Assembly (NCBI GenBank): GCA_950097015.1 | Contig: CATNEN010000025.1 | Coordinates: forward strand, 1,326,001-1,390,000 | Source: Macrostomum hystrix | Taxonomy: Eukaryota; Platyhelminthes; Macrostomidae | Direction of reading: 5' to 3' | Length of the DNA stretch: 64,000 nt | Shown: one piece after another, positions 1 through 15,113 of the stretch | Layout: each line of letters begins with the position of its first letter | Numbering within the stretch: the stretch's first letter is position 1 | Made by a program: the position numbers and the translations under genes | The notes under the pieces: model-generated | Databases searched by the model: none | Seen by the model: the letters and a program-made list of their open reading frames with translations, nothing else | Told to the model about the DNA's origin: nothing

Positions 1-2
1 AC

Positions 3-3479
<3,477 letters not shown>

Positions 3480-4599
3480 CTATGCAACCAAGTCACTGCA
3501 TGGTTGCTAAGGAATCTCTGTTTAAGCTTTAGTTTGCAGGTGTTTACTAACAGCCTCATTGTGTTTTATTTTAAGCTTTGTTGTTATTGGTTATTTGTTA
3601 CCCAGTTTTGTTTGATTCAGTTTTTAATGCTGGTACTTAGTAAATTATAGGCTTCTTCTGTTCTTAGTAAGAATACATTGTGTGATCGTGTTGCATCTGT
3701 TCTGTATTATATTTCTTTTTTGTCTTTCTAGATATATATTGAAATCATATAGATTCAATTTGTCTTTTTTCAATTAGCAGGCATTCCATTTTATCATCTT
3801 GGTGATGCCTTTTTTGTTATGCCTTTGCATGCGAAATCAGAGCTGTGAACCTTTGACTGTTGGCTGTCTAGCTTTTTAAACGCGTATCTTTATACACCTA
3901 TATAAAAATATGATTTAAAAATCGGATTTGTTTGTTCTTGGTGTTGTTGTGCCAGTCCCTATTCTCTACTACTGCTAGCGCGCGTGTGCAGTAGTATGCT
4001 CGACATTTTTCGTCAAGTTCTTTATCATCTACTGTACAGGTGATTAGCCTTGATGTTTCCCAAATGCACTACTGCTGAGATTGGTGTCAGTAGTGTAGCT
4101 GCGTGTTGTTAACATTTTTTGTTAAATATTTTATCATCACGTGATTTTCATATCGTGCACTGCACACTCGCCCCAAACAACAGCCTAGGTGAAATTCTAC
4201 TGTGTGTGTGTTCGCGCGTGAACTTTAGCCTATCGTAGTCTGCTCTTGAATACTTTATTCTTCATTTTTGTTGTTGTCAAACTGTGTTTTCAGCGACGTC
4301 ACATGCTAAACAATGGCTATTTTATTTATCACTACATGCATGTCCGAGTCTATAAATCTAAAATGCTAATATTTTGCACGTGTTTTAGCGCCGCGTTACA
4401 ATCCAATTGTTAAAATCAGTAATAATCATCAATGGATTTGGACTAATTAGAACTCTATATTCCACCGTTTTTTCTTATTACTATCATGGCTTTATCCTGA
4501 TTAAACAGTTTCTTCAGGTAATTGTCCTCGTGTTTTGCTTTCTTCTCTTACGTTTAGATCACAAAGTCGGGATTCTCAGAATTACCTAATCCTAGATTT
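3480..4599. other. 3' flank of the RhoGAP gene
   Basis: AT-rich sequence with no recognisable coding exon. It presumably holds the RhoGAP 3' UTR. I see no clear AATAAA signal soon after the stop codon, so the transcript end cannot be placed. Confidence 0.5.
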
Positions 4600-6575
4600 G
4601 GGATATTTGTGATTGTCTCATCCTAGGATTGGTATAGATCCTAGATTTGGGATATTTGTAAATGTCTCATCCTAGAATTGGTATAGATCCTAGATTTGGG
4701 ATATTTGTGATTTTCTCATCCTAGGATTGGTATAGATCCTAGATTTGGGATATTTGTGATTGTCTCATCCTAGGATTGGTATAGATCCTAGATTTGGGAT
4801 ATTTGTGATTTTCTCATCCTAGAATTGGTATAGATCCTAGATTTGGGATATTTGTGATTGTCTCATCCTAGGATTGGTATAGATCCTAGATTTGGGATAT
4901 TTGTGATTGTCTCATCCTAGGATTGGTATGGATCCTAGATTTGGGATATTTGTGATTGTCTCATCCTAGGATTGGTATAGATCCTAGATTTGGGATATTT
5001 GTAAATGTCTCATCCTAGGATTGGTATAGATCCTAGATTTGGGATATTTGTAAATGTCTCATCCTAGGATTGGTATAGATCCTAGATTTGGGATATTTGT
5101 GATTGTCTCATCCTAGGATTGGTATAGATCATATTTTTTGGATATTTGTGATTGTCTCATCCTAGGATTGGTATAGATCCTAGATTTGGGATATTTGTGA
5201 TTGTCTCATCCTAGGATTGGTATAGATCATATTTTTTGGATATTTGTGATTGTCTCATCCTAGGATTGGTATAGATCCTAGATTTGGGATATTTGTGATT
5301 GTCTCATCCTAGGATTGGTATAGATCATATTTTTTGGATATTTGTGATTGTCTCATCCTAGGATTGGTATAGATCCTAGATTTGGGATATTTGTGATTGT
5401 CTCATCCTAGGATTGGTATAGATCATATTTTTTGCATATTTGTGATTGTCTCATCCTAGGATTGGTATGGATCCTAGATTTGGGATATTTGTGATTGTCT
5501 CATCCTAGGATTGGTATAGATCCTAGATTTGGGATATTTGTGATTGTCTCATCCTAGGATTGGTATGGATCCTAGATTTGGGATATTTGTGATTGTCTCA
5601 TCCTAGGATTGGTATAGATCCTAGATTTGGGATATTTGTGATTGTCTCATCCTAGGATTGGTATAGATCATATTTTTTGGATTTTTGTGATTGTCTCATC
5701 CTAGGATTGGTATGGATCCTAGATTTGGGATATTTGTGATTGTCTCATCCTAGGATTGGTATAGATCCTAGATTTGGGATATTTGTGATTGTCTCATCCT
5801 AGGATTGGTATAGATCCTAGATTTGGGATATTTGTGATTGTCTTATCCTAGGATTGGTATAGATCATATTTTTTGGATATTTGTGATTGTCTCATCCTAG
5901 GATTGGTATGGATCCTAGATTTGGGATATTTGTGATTGTCTCATCCTAGGATTGGTATAGATCCTAGATTTGGGATATTTGTAAATGTCTCATCCTAGGA
6001 TTGGTATAGATCCTAGATTTGGGATATTTGTAAATGTCTCATCCTAGGATTGGTATAGATCATATTTTTTGGATATTTGTGATTGTCTCATCCTAGGATT
6101 GGTATAGATCATATTTTTTGGATATTTGTGATTGTCTCATCCTAGGATTGGTATAGATCATATTTTTTGGATATTTGTGATTGTCTCATCCTAGGATTGG
6201 TATAGATCCTAGATTTGGGATATTTGTAAATGTCTCATCCTAGGATTGGTATAGATCATATTTTTTGGATATTTGTGATTGTCTCATCCTAGGATTGGTA
6301 TAGATCCTAGATTTGGGATATTTGTAAATGTCTCATCCTTGGTATAGATCCTAGGTTTGGGATATTTCTGATTTTCTAATCCTTGGTATAGATCCAAGGT
6401 TTAGGATATTTCAGATTTTCTCATCCTTGGTATAGATCCTAGGTTTGGGATATTTCTGATTTTCTAATCCTTGGTATAGATCCTAGATTTGGGATGTTTC
6501 TGATTGTCTCATCCTTGGTGTGGATCCTAGGTTTGGGATATTTCTAATTTTCTCATCCTTGGTATAGATCCTAGA
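4600..6575. repeat. 49-bp minisatellite, about 40 copies
   Basis: Units contain TTGTGATTGTCTCATCCTAG followed by GATTGGTATAGAT. There are two unit types, one with CCTAGATTTGGGATA and one with CATATTTTTTGGATA, interspersed rather than in blocks. The last few copies (from about 6325) are shorter and more divergent, as expected at an array edge. Intergenic. Confidence 0.95.
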
Positions 6576-7351
6576 GTTCTGTTATAGAACTCATATATTA
6601 AGGACTGGGGTGAATCCATTAAATGAATAATTGAGGTTGTCACATCCTAGACACTTAGATTATTTACCATCTAGGGTTAGGATTTTAAAGATTGTCATTC
6701 CGGTTTTATAGGGCAATTTAGACAGCCTGCATGATGACAAGCCAGCTGCGCTACTGACCGCTGATCGAATGATTTCCTGCGTTGCGAACTCAGCCCTGTC
6801 ATCAGCTCAAAGCAGGCAATATTCTTTATACTCATGGGGATTCTAACAGGCGTCACGCCACGCTTTGAGGCATCATAAAAGAGAGGCCGCGGTCTCTGGG
6901 ATTGACTTCTGCCTAATCTGCAGCTGCATGAATGTCTTCCGCTTTAATCTCGATCCCTTTCACTTTCTTCAGAGCTACGAGCTACTCGTAGTTTGGGATT
7001 TCCTAACGATAGGTAGGAGTGGGCCAATTATCCTGTTTCGTCTCTAACCTCGTCCATCTAGCTCTGGGAAAGTTAATTGCATCTGACGAGCTGGGCCCTC
7101 CCGTTCTTCAGCAGGAGGTGCAGCAATATGCAGGCGCTGAAGCGCTGGGAGGGACACTGGGGAGAGGACTGATTTGGCAAGGAGAAAGAGGGATTGAGCA
7201 GGTCTGCGCCATAATGCCATGCAGCTTAACACACTGCCGGTCATCGCTTAAAAGAGACCCGCGTGATTCTCTTTCATGCTAAGTACAGGTACAGCTAATA
7301 CGGTGGGTAACAGAAAAGGCAACGACTGGACAAACGCAAACAGTAAATACA
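6576..7351. other. Unique intergenic sequence
   Basis: Short open frames exist here on both strands, but none shows a recognisable domain or splice structure. I see nothing I can name. Confidence 0.4.
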
Positions 7352-7361
7352 CAACTAGCGG

Positions 7362-8018
7362 CTCCATGAGCCTGAGAACTCACAGACGATGAGTTCACGA
7401 ACCTGAGAACTCACAGACGATGAGTTCACGAACCTGAGAACTCACAGACGATGAGTTCACGAACCTGAGAACTCACAGACGATGAGTTCACGAACCTGAG
7501 AACTCACAGACGATGAGTTCACGAACCTGAGAACTCACAGACGATGAGTTCACGAACCTGAGAACTCACAGACGATGAGTTCACGAACCTGAGAACTCAC
7601 AGACGATGAGTTCACGAACCTGAGAACTCACAGACGATGAGTTCACGAACCTGAGAACTCACAGACGATGAGTTCACGAACCTGAGAACTCACAGACGAT
7701 GAGTTCACGAACCTGAGAACTCACAACCAATGAATTCATGAACCTGAGACCTCACAACCAATGAATTCATGAACCTGAGACCTCACAACCAATGAATTCA
7801 TGAACCTGAGACCTCACAACCAATGAATTCATGAACCTGGGACCTCACAACCAATGAATTCATGAACCTGAGACCTCACAACCAATCAATTCATGAACCT
7901 GAGACCTCACAACCAATGAATTCATGAACCTGAGACCTCACAACCAATCAATTCATGAACCTGAGACCTCACAACCAATGAATTCATGAACCTGGGACCT
8001 CACAACCAATGAATTCAT
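7362..8018. repeat. 31-bp minisatellite with two unit subtypes in separate blocks
   Basis: Type 1 (to about 7725) contains CTGAGAACTCACAGACGATG. Type 2 (from about 7726) contains CTGAGACCTCACAACCAATG. Both are 31 bp. The change is abrupt. Within type 2, single-base variants recur, which suggests multi-unit duplication. Confidence 0.95.
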
Positions 8019-8651
8019 TGAACCAGAGACGATAGTGCCAACAACCAGATGAACTATAAGTCTCATGTACTCATACACAGCAGCTTAGGTGACGCTGGGG
8101 AAAAGTAAAGTTTTCGAGATATCTCGAAATTTAATAAATACAAGCCTTTCCTCAGACCCGTCAATATCCTCAGACCGAGTTGAGCAGCAATTATGCTGCG
8201 GCATATCAGAGAGCCGTCCAACTGTTCGCTATATTGAAATGGTTTGGAAAGGCTGAGGGAATTTCACTCTCACATTAGGATTTCATCTCCGTCCGACTCT
8301 CTCTTCCCCTCCCTCTACTCAACTTCATTTATTTCTACGATCAACTCTCGGATCCCATCGAAAATTTGTGCGTCGCTAACCGGCCATGGCTTCAGGCCTA
8401 CTTATACTCAGAAGATCTAAATAGACATGAGCATACTTCACTTACGGCAACCGGCCGTTACCATATGTAGTACTGATATAATAATAGCATACCATATTGA
8501 CCGTGAACACAAAGACTGTGTACAGCTGTTCGGTCCATGGACTGGTAGGGAACCCCTCCAGCTAATGCTAGCGACCATTTCTCAGTTTCTAAGAACTAAA
8601 GCAATGTCGTCCAAGCACACATTTTTCATCCCTCCACCGCCTCATCACTAA
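8019..8651. other. Intergenic sequence with a palindrome and a SINE fragment
   Basis: A perfect 18-bp palindrome, TTTCGAGATATCTCGAAA, lies at 8112-8129. At about 8518-8570 a stretch with ACAGCTGTTCGGTCCATGGA matches part of the reverse-oriented SINE at 60.2-60.5 kb, so it is probably a SINE relic. No gene seen. Confidence 0.5.
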
Positions 8652-9150
8652 TTTGTCTCATCCCTCCCCTGTCTCATCCCTCGGCTGTCTCATCCCTCCC
8701 CTGTCTCATCCCTCCCTTGTCTCATCCCTCCGCTGTCTCATCCCTCCCCTGTCTCATCCCTCCCTTGTCTCATCCCTCCGCTGTCTCATCCCTCCCCTGT
8801 CTCATCCCTCCCCTGTCTCATCCCTCCCCTGTCTCATCCCTCCCCTGTCTCATCCCTCCCCTGTCTCATCCCTCCCCCGTCTCATCCCTCCGCTGTCTCA
8901 TACCTCCACTGTCTCCTCTCTCCACTGTCTCATCTCTCCGCAGTCTCGAACCTCCGCTGTCTCAAACCTCCACCGTCTTGTCTCTCCCCTGTCTGATCTC
9001 TCCCCTGTCTGATCTCTCCCCTGTCTTGTCTCTCCCCTGTCTGATCTCTCCCCTGTCTGATCTCTCCCCTGTCTTGTCTCTCCCCTGTCTGATCTCTCCC
9101 CTGTCTGATCTCTCCCCTGTCTGATCTCTCCCCTGTCTGATCTCTCCCCT
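8652..9150. repeat. 16-bp minisatellite, TCTCATCCCTCCCCTG type
   Basis: Copies of TCTCATCCCTCCCCTG that change to TCTGATCTCTCCCCTG from about 8990. On the other strand the unit is close to CAGGGGAGAGATGAGA, the unit that also forms arrays at 57.9-58.3 kb and 60.6-61.1 kb. Confidence 0.95.
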
Positions 9151-10259
9151 GTCTTATCTTTCGTATGTATTATCTCGATCTCCTGCCTCATCCCCTCCCG
9201 TGCATCATCCCCCCGTGTCTCATCTCTCCCCTAAATAATATCTACGGTCGTAATCGTATTTTTAATTTGCCCTTCGGATGTCCAACTCTCAGTGTACATT
9301 TCCTGACCAGAAGAAGGTCTAAGTAGATGTAAACTTCTCCTGTGTAGAGCAAAGTGCTTCTAAGAAATCCTAACAGATTTAGTTTAAAATCTACAGACAT
9401 AAAAATCAATCGACCATCAAGTCCCAATGCCTCTAGAAGTTTTCCCATTCTATTTCTGACCAGGAATCAGAAAGTGCGGCAGAAAATTTCGAATGCTAAT
9501 TCCGTATAGGAATTTGTGGTCTGCGAGCCTGGGACTGCGCTCTATTGATACTCGTATTGGGATTCTGACAGCTTGCGGACCATAGAGTAAGAAGACGGGA
9601 GTTTGAGTTCCACTTTTATTGATTGACTGCCTGCCCCCTGGGTTACTTTGCCGACTCAATTGGCCTCCACTTTTGAGTCCGGCCCGCCTCATCCGACTGT
9701 CTCTACTCAGTTTGCCAGCACTGCTTGCCTTTCAATTCTGTTACTGAAATAGAATTGAATCTCCCTCTCACCTTTCCTCCCTCTCACACTCCCTCCCTCC
9801 CAACTTCCCTCTTTTCCTATTCCCCATCCCCTCATTCTCTCCTTCTCCCTCCCTCTCTCCTTCTCCCTCCCTCTCTCCTTCTCCCTCCATCTCTCCTTCT
9901 CCTCCCACTCTCCTGCTCTCCCTCTCATCCCTTCATTAGGAAAAGGGCTGCAAAAATTAACTGTTCGTTTCATGTAACGCATAAGGCAGCATATTTTTCA
10001 AATGGTTAGTAGCATTGTCCCACGAGAGTTTGAGTTGACTTTTAGGCCGACTAATTAACAATGCAGAAAAAATCTCTTTGAATATACTTTTTTAATCAAA
10101 TATCTTTCTAGATGCCTTAAACATTCGATTTAACGTTTTTGAAAATGCGATTTTAATAGCCAACTAACAGGCAGGGGAAATGATTAGTGATCAAGATTAG
10201 CGGGCCAGCCAGAATAGAGGGATTAACTACATTGTAAATGGATTTGCAGGCAAGCAGGC

Positions 10260-10296
<37 letters not shown>

Positions 10297-10418
10297 GGCA
10301 GACAGACAGACAGACAGACAGACAGGCAGACAGACAGACAGACAGACAGACAGTGAAAATGCATTTTGCTCCGCTGAATTTGTCTAGAAGATCAGCGAGT
10401 TGGACCAAATCCTTGGAA
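9151..10418. other. Intergenic sequence with two simple-repeat tracts
   Basis: A CT-rich tract (CCCTCTCTCCTTCTCC units) lies at about 9770-9925 and a GACA tetranucleotide microsatellite at 10257-10352. The rest is unique and shows no coding exon. It lies 3' of the DEG/ENaC gene and may include its 3' UTR. Confidence 0.6.
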
Positions 10419-12698
10419 TTACACCGGTGTCCGCTGACATCGATGTCTCGACTGGCTGAAGTCGATGCCACTTCGGCCGTCGTGACCGAGAATCTGCATG
10501 AGCTGCACCTCCTCGCAGGTGCCATCGTCGGGGTCGTCTTCTTCGCATTCATCAACGTCGGCCATCGGCGTGTTGACGCTGACGTCATTGTTGTCGCCAA
10601 TATTCTTAACTACCCTATCATTGACCGAGGCTGCTGCGGCGGCGGCAGTTGCAGCGGCGGCGGCGGCTGCCGCTGCGGCAACGAACGCTGACGCTGCCGG
10701 TCGGCGAAGACCGCCACTGACGCCGCCGACGCCATTCTGCCGGCGTCTCTGCTGCTGCAGCCGTTCCCGCCGGGTCAGATGGAGCGTCGCGCCCTGGACG
10801 CTCTTGATAACGAAAGTGACGAAGAAGTCGAGCAGTTCAACGAAGGTCACCAGGGACATGCCGGCCCAGAGGCCGAAGATGCCGCCCAGCTCGGAAAGCA
10901 CCTCAACCAGCGTGTAGGACGGCGACTCGCGCATCATTGTGCCCTTGGACTCCTCGGCGTAGACGTGCACTTTAACAAAGTTCTCGCGCACAAAGCGCAG
11001 GCTGATGTTCCAGGGGCTGTCAATGAGGCCGCCGCTCTCGGCTCCGAGGATCAGGTCAAGCAGGCGCAGGCCGTGATGCTGCCGACCACCTGGACGCTTG
11101 CCGGCAGTTTTGAGGAAGGTGTGCACGAAGGCCTCCAGATCGGAGGGTGACGGCCAGGGCACGCCGGCAGCCGCGTAGCTGTACCGGTCGCGTTGGCAGG
11201 CCTGCAGGCGGGAACAATCGGCCACGAACTTGTCTGAGAGGCCTGTCCGCACGGCGCCTTCGACCTTTTTGAAGCGCGCCAATTGGGCGGCCTTCTCCGC
11301 GGCGCTGAAGTTGCCTCCTGGTGGTCCGGTGGCAGCCACCCTGTGGCAGAGGTTGGCTCGGTTGCCAGTCGGCAGGAAGGTGGATTCGCAGCGGCAGCCG
11401 GCTCTCAGGTGAGCCTGCCACAGCTGCACTACGCAGTCCTGCAGTCGGCGCCTGAAGATCCGCTTGACATCGGGCTCGGACACCCAGTAGGCCACCCGGC
11501 CGTAGTCCTGCACGCAGCGGTGCCCGGTCCGGTTCACGTAGAGGTTGCGCGTCATTCGAAATCGAATGTAGGAGCTCCAGCCGTTGCCAACGTCCATGCC
11601 GTCCCAGTACAGGTGGGGATAGGTGTCCGGCTCGTGCAGCAGGACCCGAACCCCGCTGGAGGTCTGCATGCCAGCCTTGCCGAACACCGTGCCCAGCTGC
11701 TGCAGCACCGTCCGTTTCTCCCTGGGCGGATTGGTCACGTGATAATCGCCGGTTGGCGAAACCAGCTCCCTGGGCATGCTGCTGGTGTACAGGATGAGGT
11801 CCAGACCGTCGCCGGGTCCATTGCCCTGCACTGTGCGGTCCTGTGGCCTGAAGCTCCAGCAGTTCCAGTGGTGCGAGCTCTGCACCAGATGAAAGTCGCT
11901 TGGACGGCAGCGCGACTTCTTGTAGAAGCAGTCGACCAGGCCGAGGCTGATGTTGTAGCCGAGCTGTGCCGTTGGCTGGCTGGCCCAGTAGTGCTGCAGG
12001 AACTGGTACCAGTTGTAGTACTCCCGGCCGCTGAACAGGTCAGTAGGACCGTCCGCCCTCTTCGGGTACATCGCGGAGTAGATCGGCCTCAGCCTGTCCA
12101 ACAGTCTGGCCATGCTGGCTTCCGCCTCGGCCCTGGCCGGCGTGTCGTAGTGCGTGAGGGCCACGGGCATCGGGCGCAGGTTGCACAGCGTGACATCCGG
12201 GAACACGGTGTCCGCGCCCTGGTTCAGTATCAGCGTGTTGACTGGCGTCGTGTTGAACTGTCTGACGGTGAGGTAGGCGTGCAGACAGCCGGCCGCAGTT
12301 GTCAGACAGGCCAGGGTCAGCCAGAACAGGCGCCTGACATAGCTGTCAGCCCTGAACAGCTGCGCCACAGCGTGCATGCTGGTGTGGTCGGCGAACCGGC
12401 CGACGTACAGGAAGGCGCCGCGCATTGTGGCCCGCGGCCCGGCTCCGACGGCTCCCAATGCGCCGGGTGTTGAATTGGCATTGCCGGAGCTGGCCGAGGC
12501 CAGGTTGGCGACATTCGCGACGCCACGCGATCGAGCGATCAGCGCGGCTGCCGCGGCGGCAAGGAAGCGGTCTCGGCCGTGCATCACCGATGAGCCTCGG
12601 AGAACTGTGAACTGGCTGGCCTCACAGACTCTCGCAGCGCTGATAAGAGCAACTTTCAGTTGGAGAGTGCGCTCTGATTGGCTGGCATAGCTAGCCAT
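10419..12698 (-). CDS. DEG/ENaC family sodium channel subunit
   Basis: Amiloride-sensitive type cation channel subunit of the plasma membrane; three subunits form a pore gated by peptides, acid or mechanical force depending on subfamily. A single uninterrupted frame encodes 759 residues. Visible in order: the cytoplasmic pre-TM1 motif TSMHA (106-110); TM1 about 121-146; the post-TM1 motif FPDVTLCNLRPM (about 166-177); a large cysteine-rich extracellular loop with several NxS/T sites; and TM2 about 597-632 with GLWAGMSLVTFVE, in which G-M-S is the selectivity-filter position. The usual gating motif is His-Gly, but here the second residue is Ala110 (codon GCT, minus strand, 12371-12369). The C-terminal tail has a poly-Ala run and an acidic stretch. 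The N-terminal part before about residue 92 is low complexity, so Met92 is a possible alternative start. Ligand and subfamily cannot be told. Confidence 0.93.
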   Translation of the reverse strand: MASYASQSERTLQLKVALISAARVCEASQFTVLRGSSVMHGRDRFLAAAAAALIARSRGVANVANLASASSGNANSTPGALGAVGAGPRATMRGAFLYVGRFADHTSMHAVAQLFRADSYVRRLFWLTLACLTTAAGCLHAYLTVRQFNTTPVNTLILNQGADTVFPDVTLCNLRPMPVALTHYDTPARAEAEASMARLLDRLRPIYSAMYPKRADGPTDLFSGREYYNWYQFLQHYWASQPTAQLGYNISLGLVDCFYKKSRCRPSDFHLVQSSHHWNCWSFRPQDRTVQGNGPGDGLDLILYTSSMPRELVSPTGDYHVTNPPREKRTVLQQLGTVFGKAGMQTSSGVRVLLHEPDTYPHLYWDGMDVGNGWSSYIRFRMTRNLYVNRTGHRCVQDYGRVAYWVSEPDVKRIFRRRLQDCVVQLWQAHLRAGCRCESTFLPTGNRANLCHRVAATGPPGGNFSAAEKAAQLARFKKVEGAVRTGLSDKFVADCSRLQACQRDRYSYAAAGVPWPSPSDLEAFVHTFLKTAGKRPGGRQHHGLRLLDLILGAESGGLIDSPWNISLRFVRENFVKVHVYAEESKGTMMRESPSYTLVEVLSELGGIFGLWAGMSLVTFVELLDFFVTFVIKSVQGATLHLTRRERLQQQRRRQNGVGGVSGGLRRPAASAFVAAAAAAAAAATAAAAAASVNDRVVKNIGDNNDVSVNTPMADVDECEEDDPDDGTCEEVQLMQILGHDGRSGIDFSQSRHRCQRTPV

Positions 12699-12911
12699 GT
12701 TTAGCTGGCAGAATAATTTATAAGTCTGGCATCCAGTTTGCGGCCAACTTTCGACCTAGAATTATATTAATTTACCTAATTGAACAAACCAGGAAAAGTG
12801 TTGGAAATCAGTTCATAAAATTTGTTGTGTTTCTGAAGGTCACTGAAGGCGGGGCCGTTGCACACAAATTTAATTTTACAATGGTGGCGACTTCTTAATT
12901 AATTGCTATCT

Positions 12912-13615
12912 TAAACTGCACATTCCCTAAACTGCACATTCCCTAAACTGCACATTCACTAAACTGCACATTCCCTAAACTGCACATTCCCTAAACTGCA
13001 CATTCCCTAAACTGCACATTCCCTAAACTGCACATTCCCTAAACTGCACATTCCCTAAACTGCACATTCCCTAAACTGCACATTCCCTAAACTGCACATT
13101 CTCTAAACTGCACATTCCCTTAACTGCACATTCCTTAAACTGCACATTCCCTAAACTGAATATTCACTAAACTGCACATTCCCTAAACTGCACATTCCCT
13201 TAACTGCACATTCCCTTAACTGCACATTCCCTAAACTGCACATTCCCTAAACTGCACATTCCCTTAACTGCACATTCTCTAAACTGCACATTCCCTAAAC
13301 TACACATTCCCTAAACTACACATTCCCTAAACTGCACATTCCCTAAACTGCACATTCCTTAAACTGCACATTCCCTAAACTGAATATTCACTAAACTGCA
13401 CATTCCCTAAACTGCACATTCCCTAAACTGCACATTCCCTTAACTGCACATTCTCTAAACTGCACATTCCCTAAACTGCACATTCCCTTAACTGCACATT
13501 CTCTAAACTGCACATTCCCTAAACTACACATTCCCTAAACTACACATTCCCTAAACTGCACATTCCCTAAACTGCACATTCCCTAAACTGCACATTCCCT
13601 AAACTGAATATTCTT
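12912..13615. repeat. 16-bp minisatellite, CTAAACTGCACATTCC
   Basis: About 44 copies of CTAAACTGCACATTCC with a few variants (CTTAACTGC, CTAAACTACAC, CTAAACTGAATATTC). The run of variants around 13090-13260 recurs around 13260-13500, which indicates segmental duplication inside the array. It lies about 210 bases upstream of the DEG/ENaC start codon. Confidence 0.95.
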
Positions 13616-14336
13616 TAAATTGCTAATATGTTTTTAATGATATGTTCTCGTACTATTGCAGTAACACAACACTAAACAGTAACACACCACGGAAGATCAC
13701 ATTTTTTAATGTGAAGCAACATAATAATATGAAGCAAAACATGATGGTTATATAAGCTTTATTTTTTTAATCTTGTTATTTAAAATTATCTTCAAAATTT
13801 TCGCCCAGACAAAACTCTTCATTATTGGCCAGAATCGAATCCGGATTAGACCGGTTATTTGTTGGCGCCGGCTTATCATTTGCCCAGCTAGTGAGATCGT
13901 GTTAAAACACTGTCAGTCCTGGCAAAGCATTGCCCAGTGATAGAATCTCTTTAGCCAAACCAACGCCTTGTGACAGGCTCCCATGCAGTTTTAGACGCAC
14001 TGGTTTACAATGCGGCTTGGCTGTTTAGTGCTTGAACATAAGCAACTTAGAAAAGGCGCGCTCTTTCGAGTTTAAGTAGATTGGATTAGCTCCGCGAATA
14101 GAATACTGCGAGCCTGCTCGAGATTTCAATTGGATCGACAGTGAGTTGAGTCGGATTCTGTCTGATGTACTTTTATACAATAATACGATCGAGCAGAATG
14201 CCAGCGAGATGTCTATTTTAACTACAGGGACCAAAATTAGCACATTCCTTGAGCTAAAGCCTTATTGTACTTTTCTTTGACCCACTGCACAAAAATTTAG
14301 GAGCAAAAAAAATTTGCTCATCAAAAATGAGCAAAC
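13616..14336. other. Unique intergenic sequence between two arrays
   Basis: Divides the DEG/ENaC gene (-) from the hydroxyproline dehydrogenase gene (+) and so must hold or flank both upstream regions. No exon, tRNA or mobile element recognised. Confidence 0.4.
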
Positions 14337-15053
14337 CTAATATAAGCCCACTGAGCACACCGACTTTGAGCGAACTGAGCTCACCCACTTTGAACCCACT
14401 GAGCACACCGACTTTGAACACACTGAGCACATTGGCTTTGAATCCACTGAGCACAACCACTGAGAACCCACTGAGCACACCCACCTACTTTGAGCCAACT
14501 GAGCACACCCACTGAGAACCCACTGAGCAAACCGACTTTGAACACACTGAGCACATTGGCTTTGAATCCACTGAGCACAACCGCTGAGAACCCACTGAGC
14601 ACACCCACCTACTTTGAGCCAACTGAGCACACCCACTGAGAACCCACTGAGCAAACCGACTTTGAACACACTGAGCACATTGGCTTTGAATCCACTGAGC
14701 ACAACCACTGAGAACCCACTGAGCACACCCACATACTTTGAGCCAACTGAGCACACCCACTGAGAACCCACTGAGCATAACCACTGAGAACCCACTGAGC
14801 AAACCGACTTTGAACACACTGAGCACATTGGCTTTGAATCCACTGAGCACAACCACTGAGAACCCACTGAGCACACCCACATACTTTGAGCCAACTGAGC
14901 ACACCCACTGAGAACCCACTGAGCATAACCACTGAGAACCCACTGAGCATAACCACTGAAAACCCGCTGAGCACACCCACATACTTTGAGCCAACTGAGC
15001 ACACCCACTGAGAACCCACTGAGCATAACCATTGAGAACCCACTGAGCACGCA
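14337..15053. repeat. Higher-order minisatellite directly upstream of the PRODH2-like gene
   Basis: Short units based on CCACTGAGCACA and CCACTGAGAACC are arranged in longer repeats. The phrase ACTTTGAACACACTGAGCAC starts at about 14411, 14535, 14659 and 14807, giving steps of 124, 124 and 148 bases; the longer step has one extra 24-base unit. The array ends about 60 bases before the start codon, so it occupies the promoter region. Confidence 0.93.
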
Positions 15054-15113
15054 CGCTAAATAACCCAACGATCGACCTCAACAGACAGACGCCATTCTGC
15101 AAGGACTGCCACA

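Noticed and set aside
4600-6575. CRISPR-like array
   Set aside because: Units are contiguous without unique spacers and the surroundings are eukaryotic genes.
11283-12473. 396-codon forward frame
   Set aside because: Shadow of the GC-rich DEG/ENaC gene on the other strand; composition is His/Val/Ala-rich without any domain.
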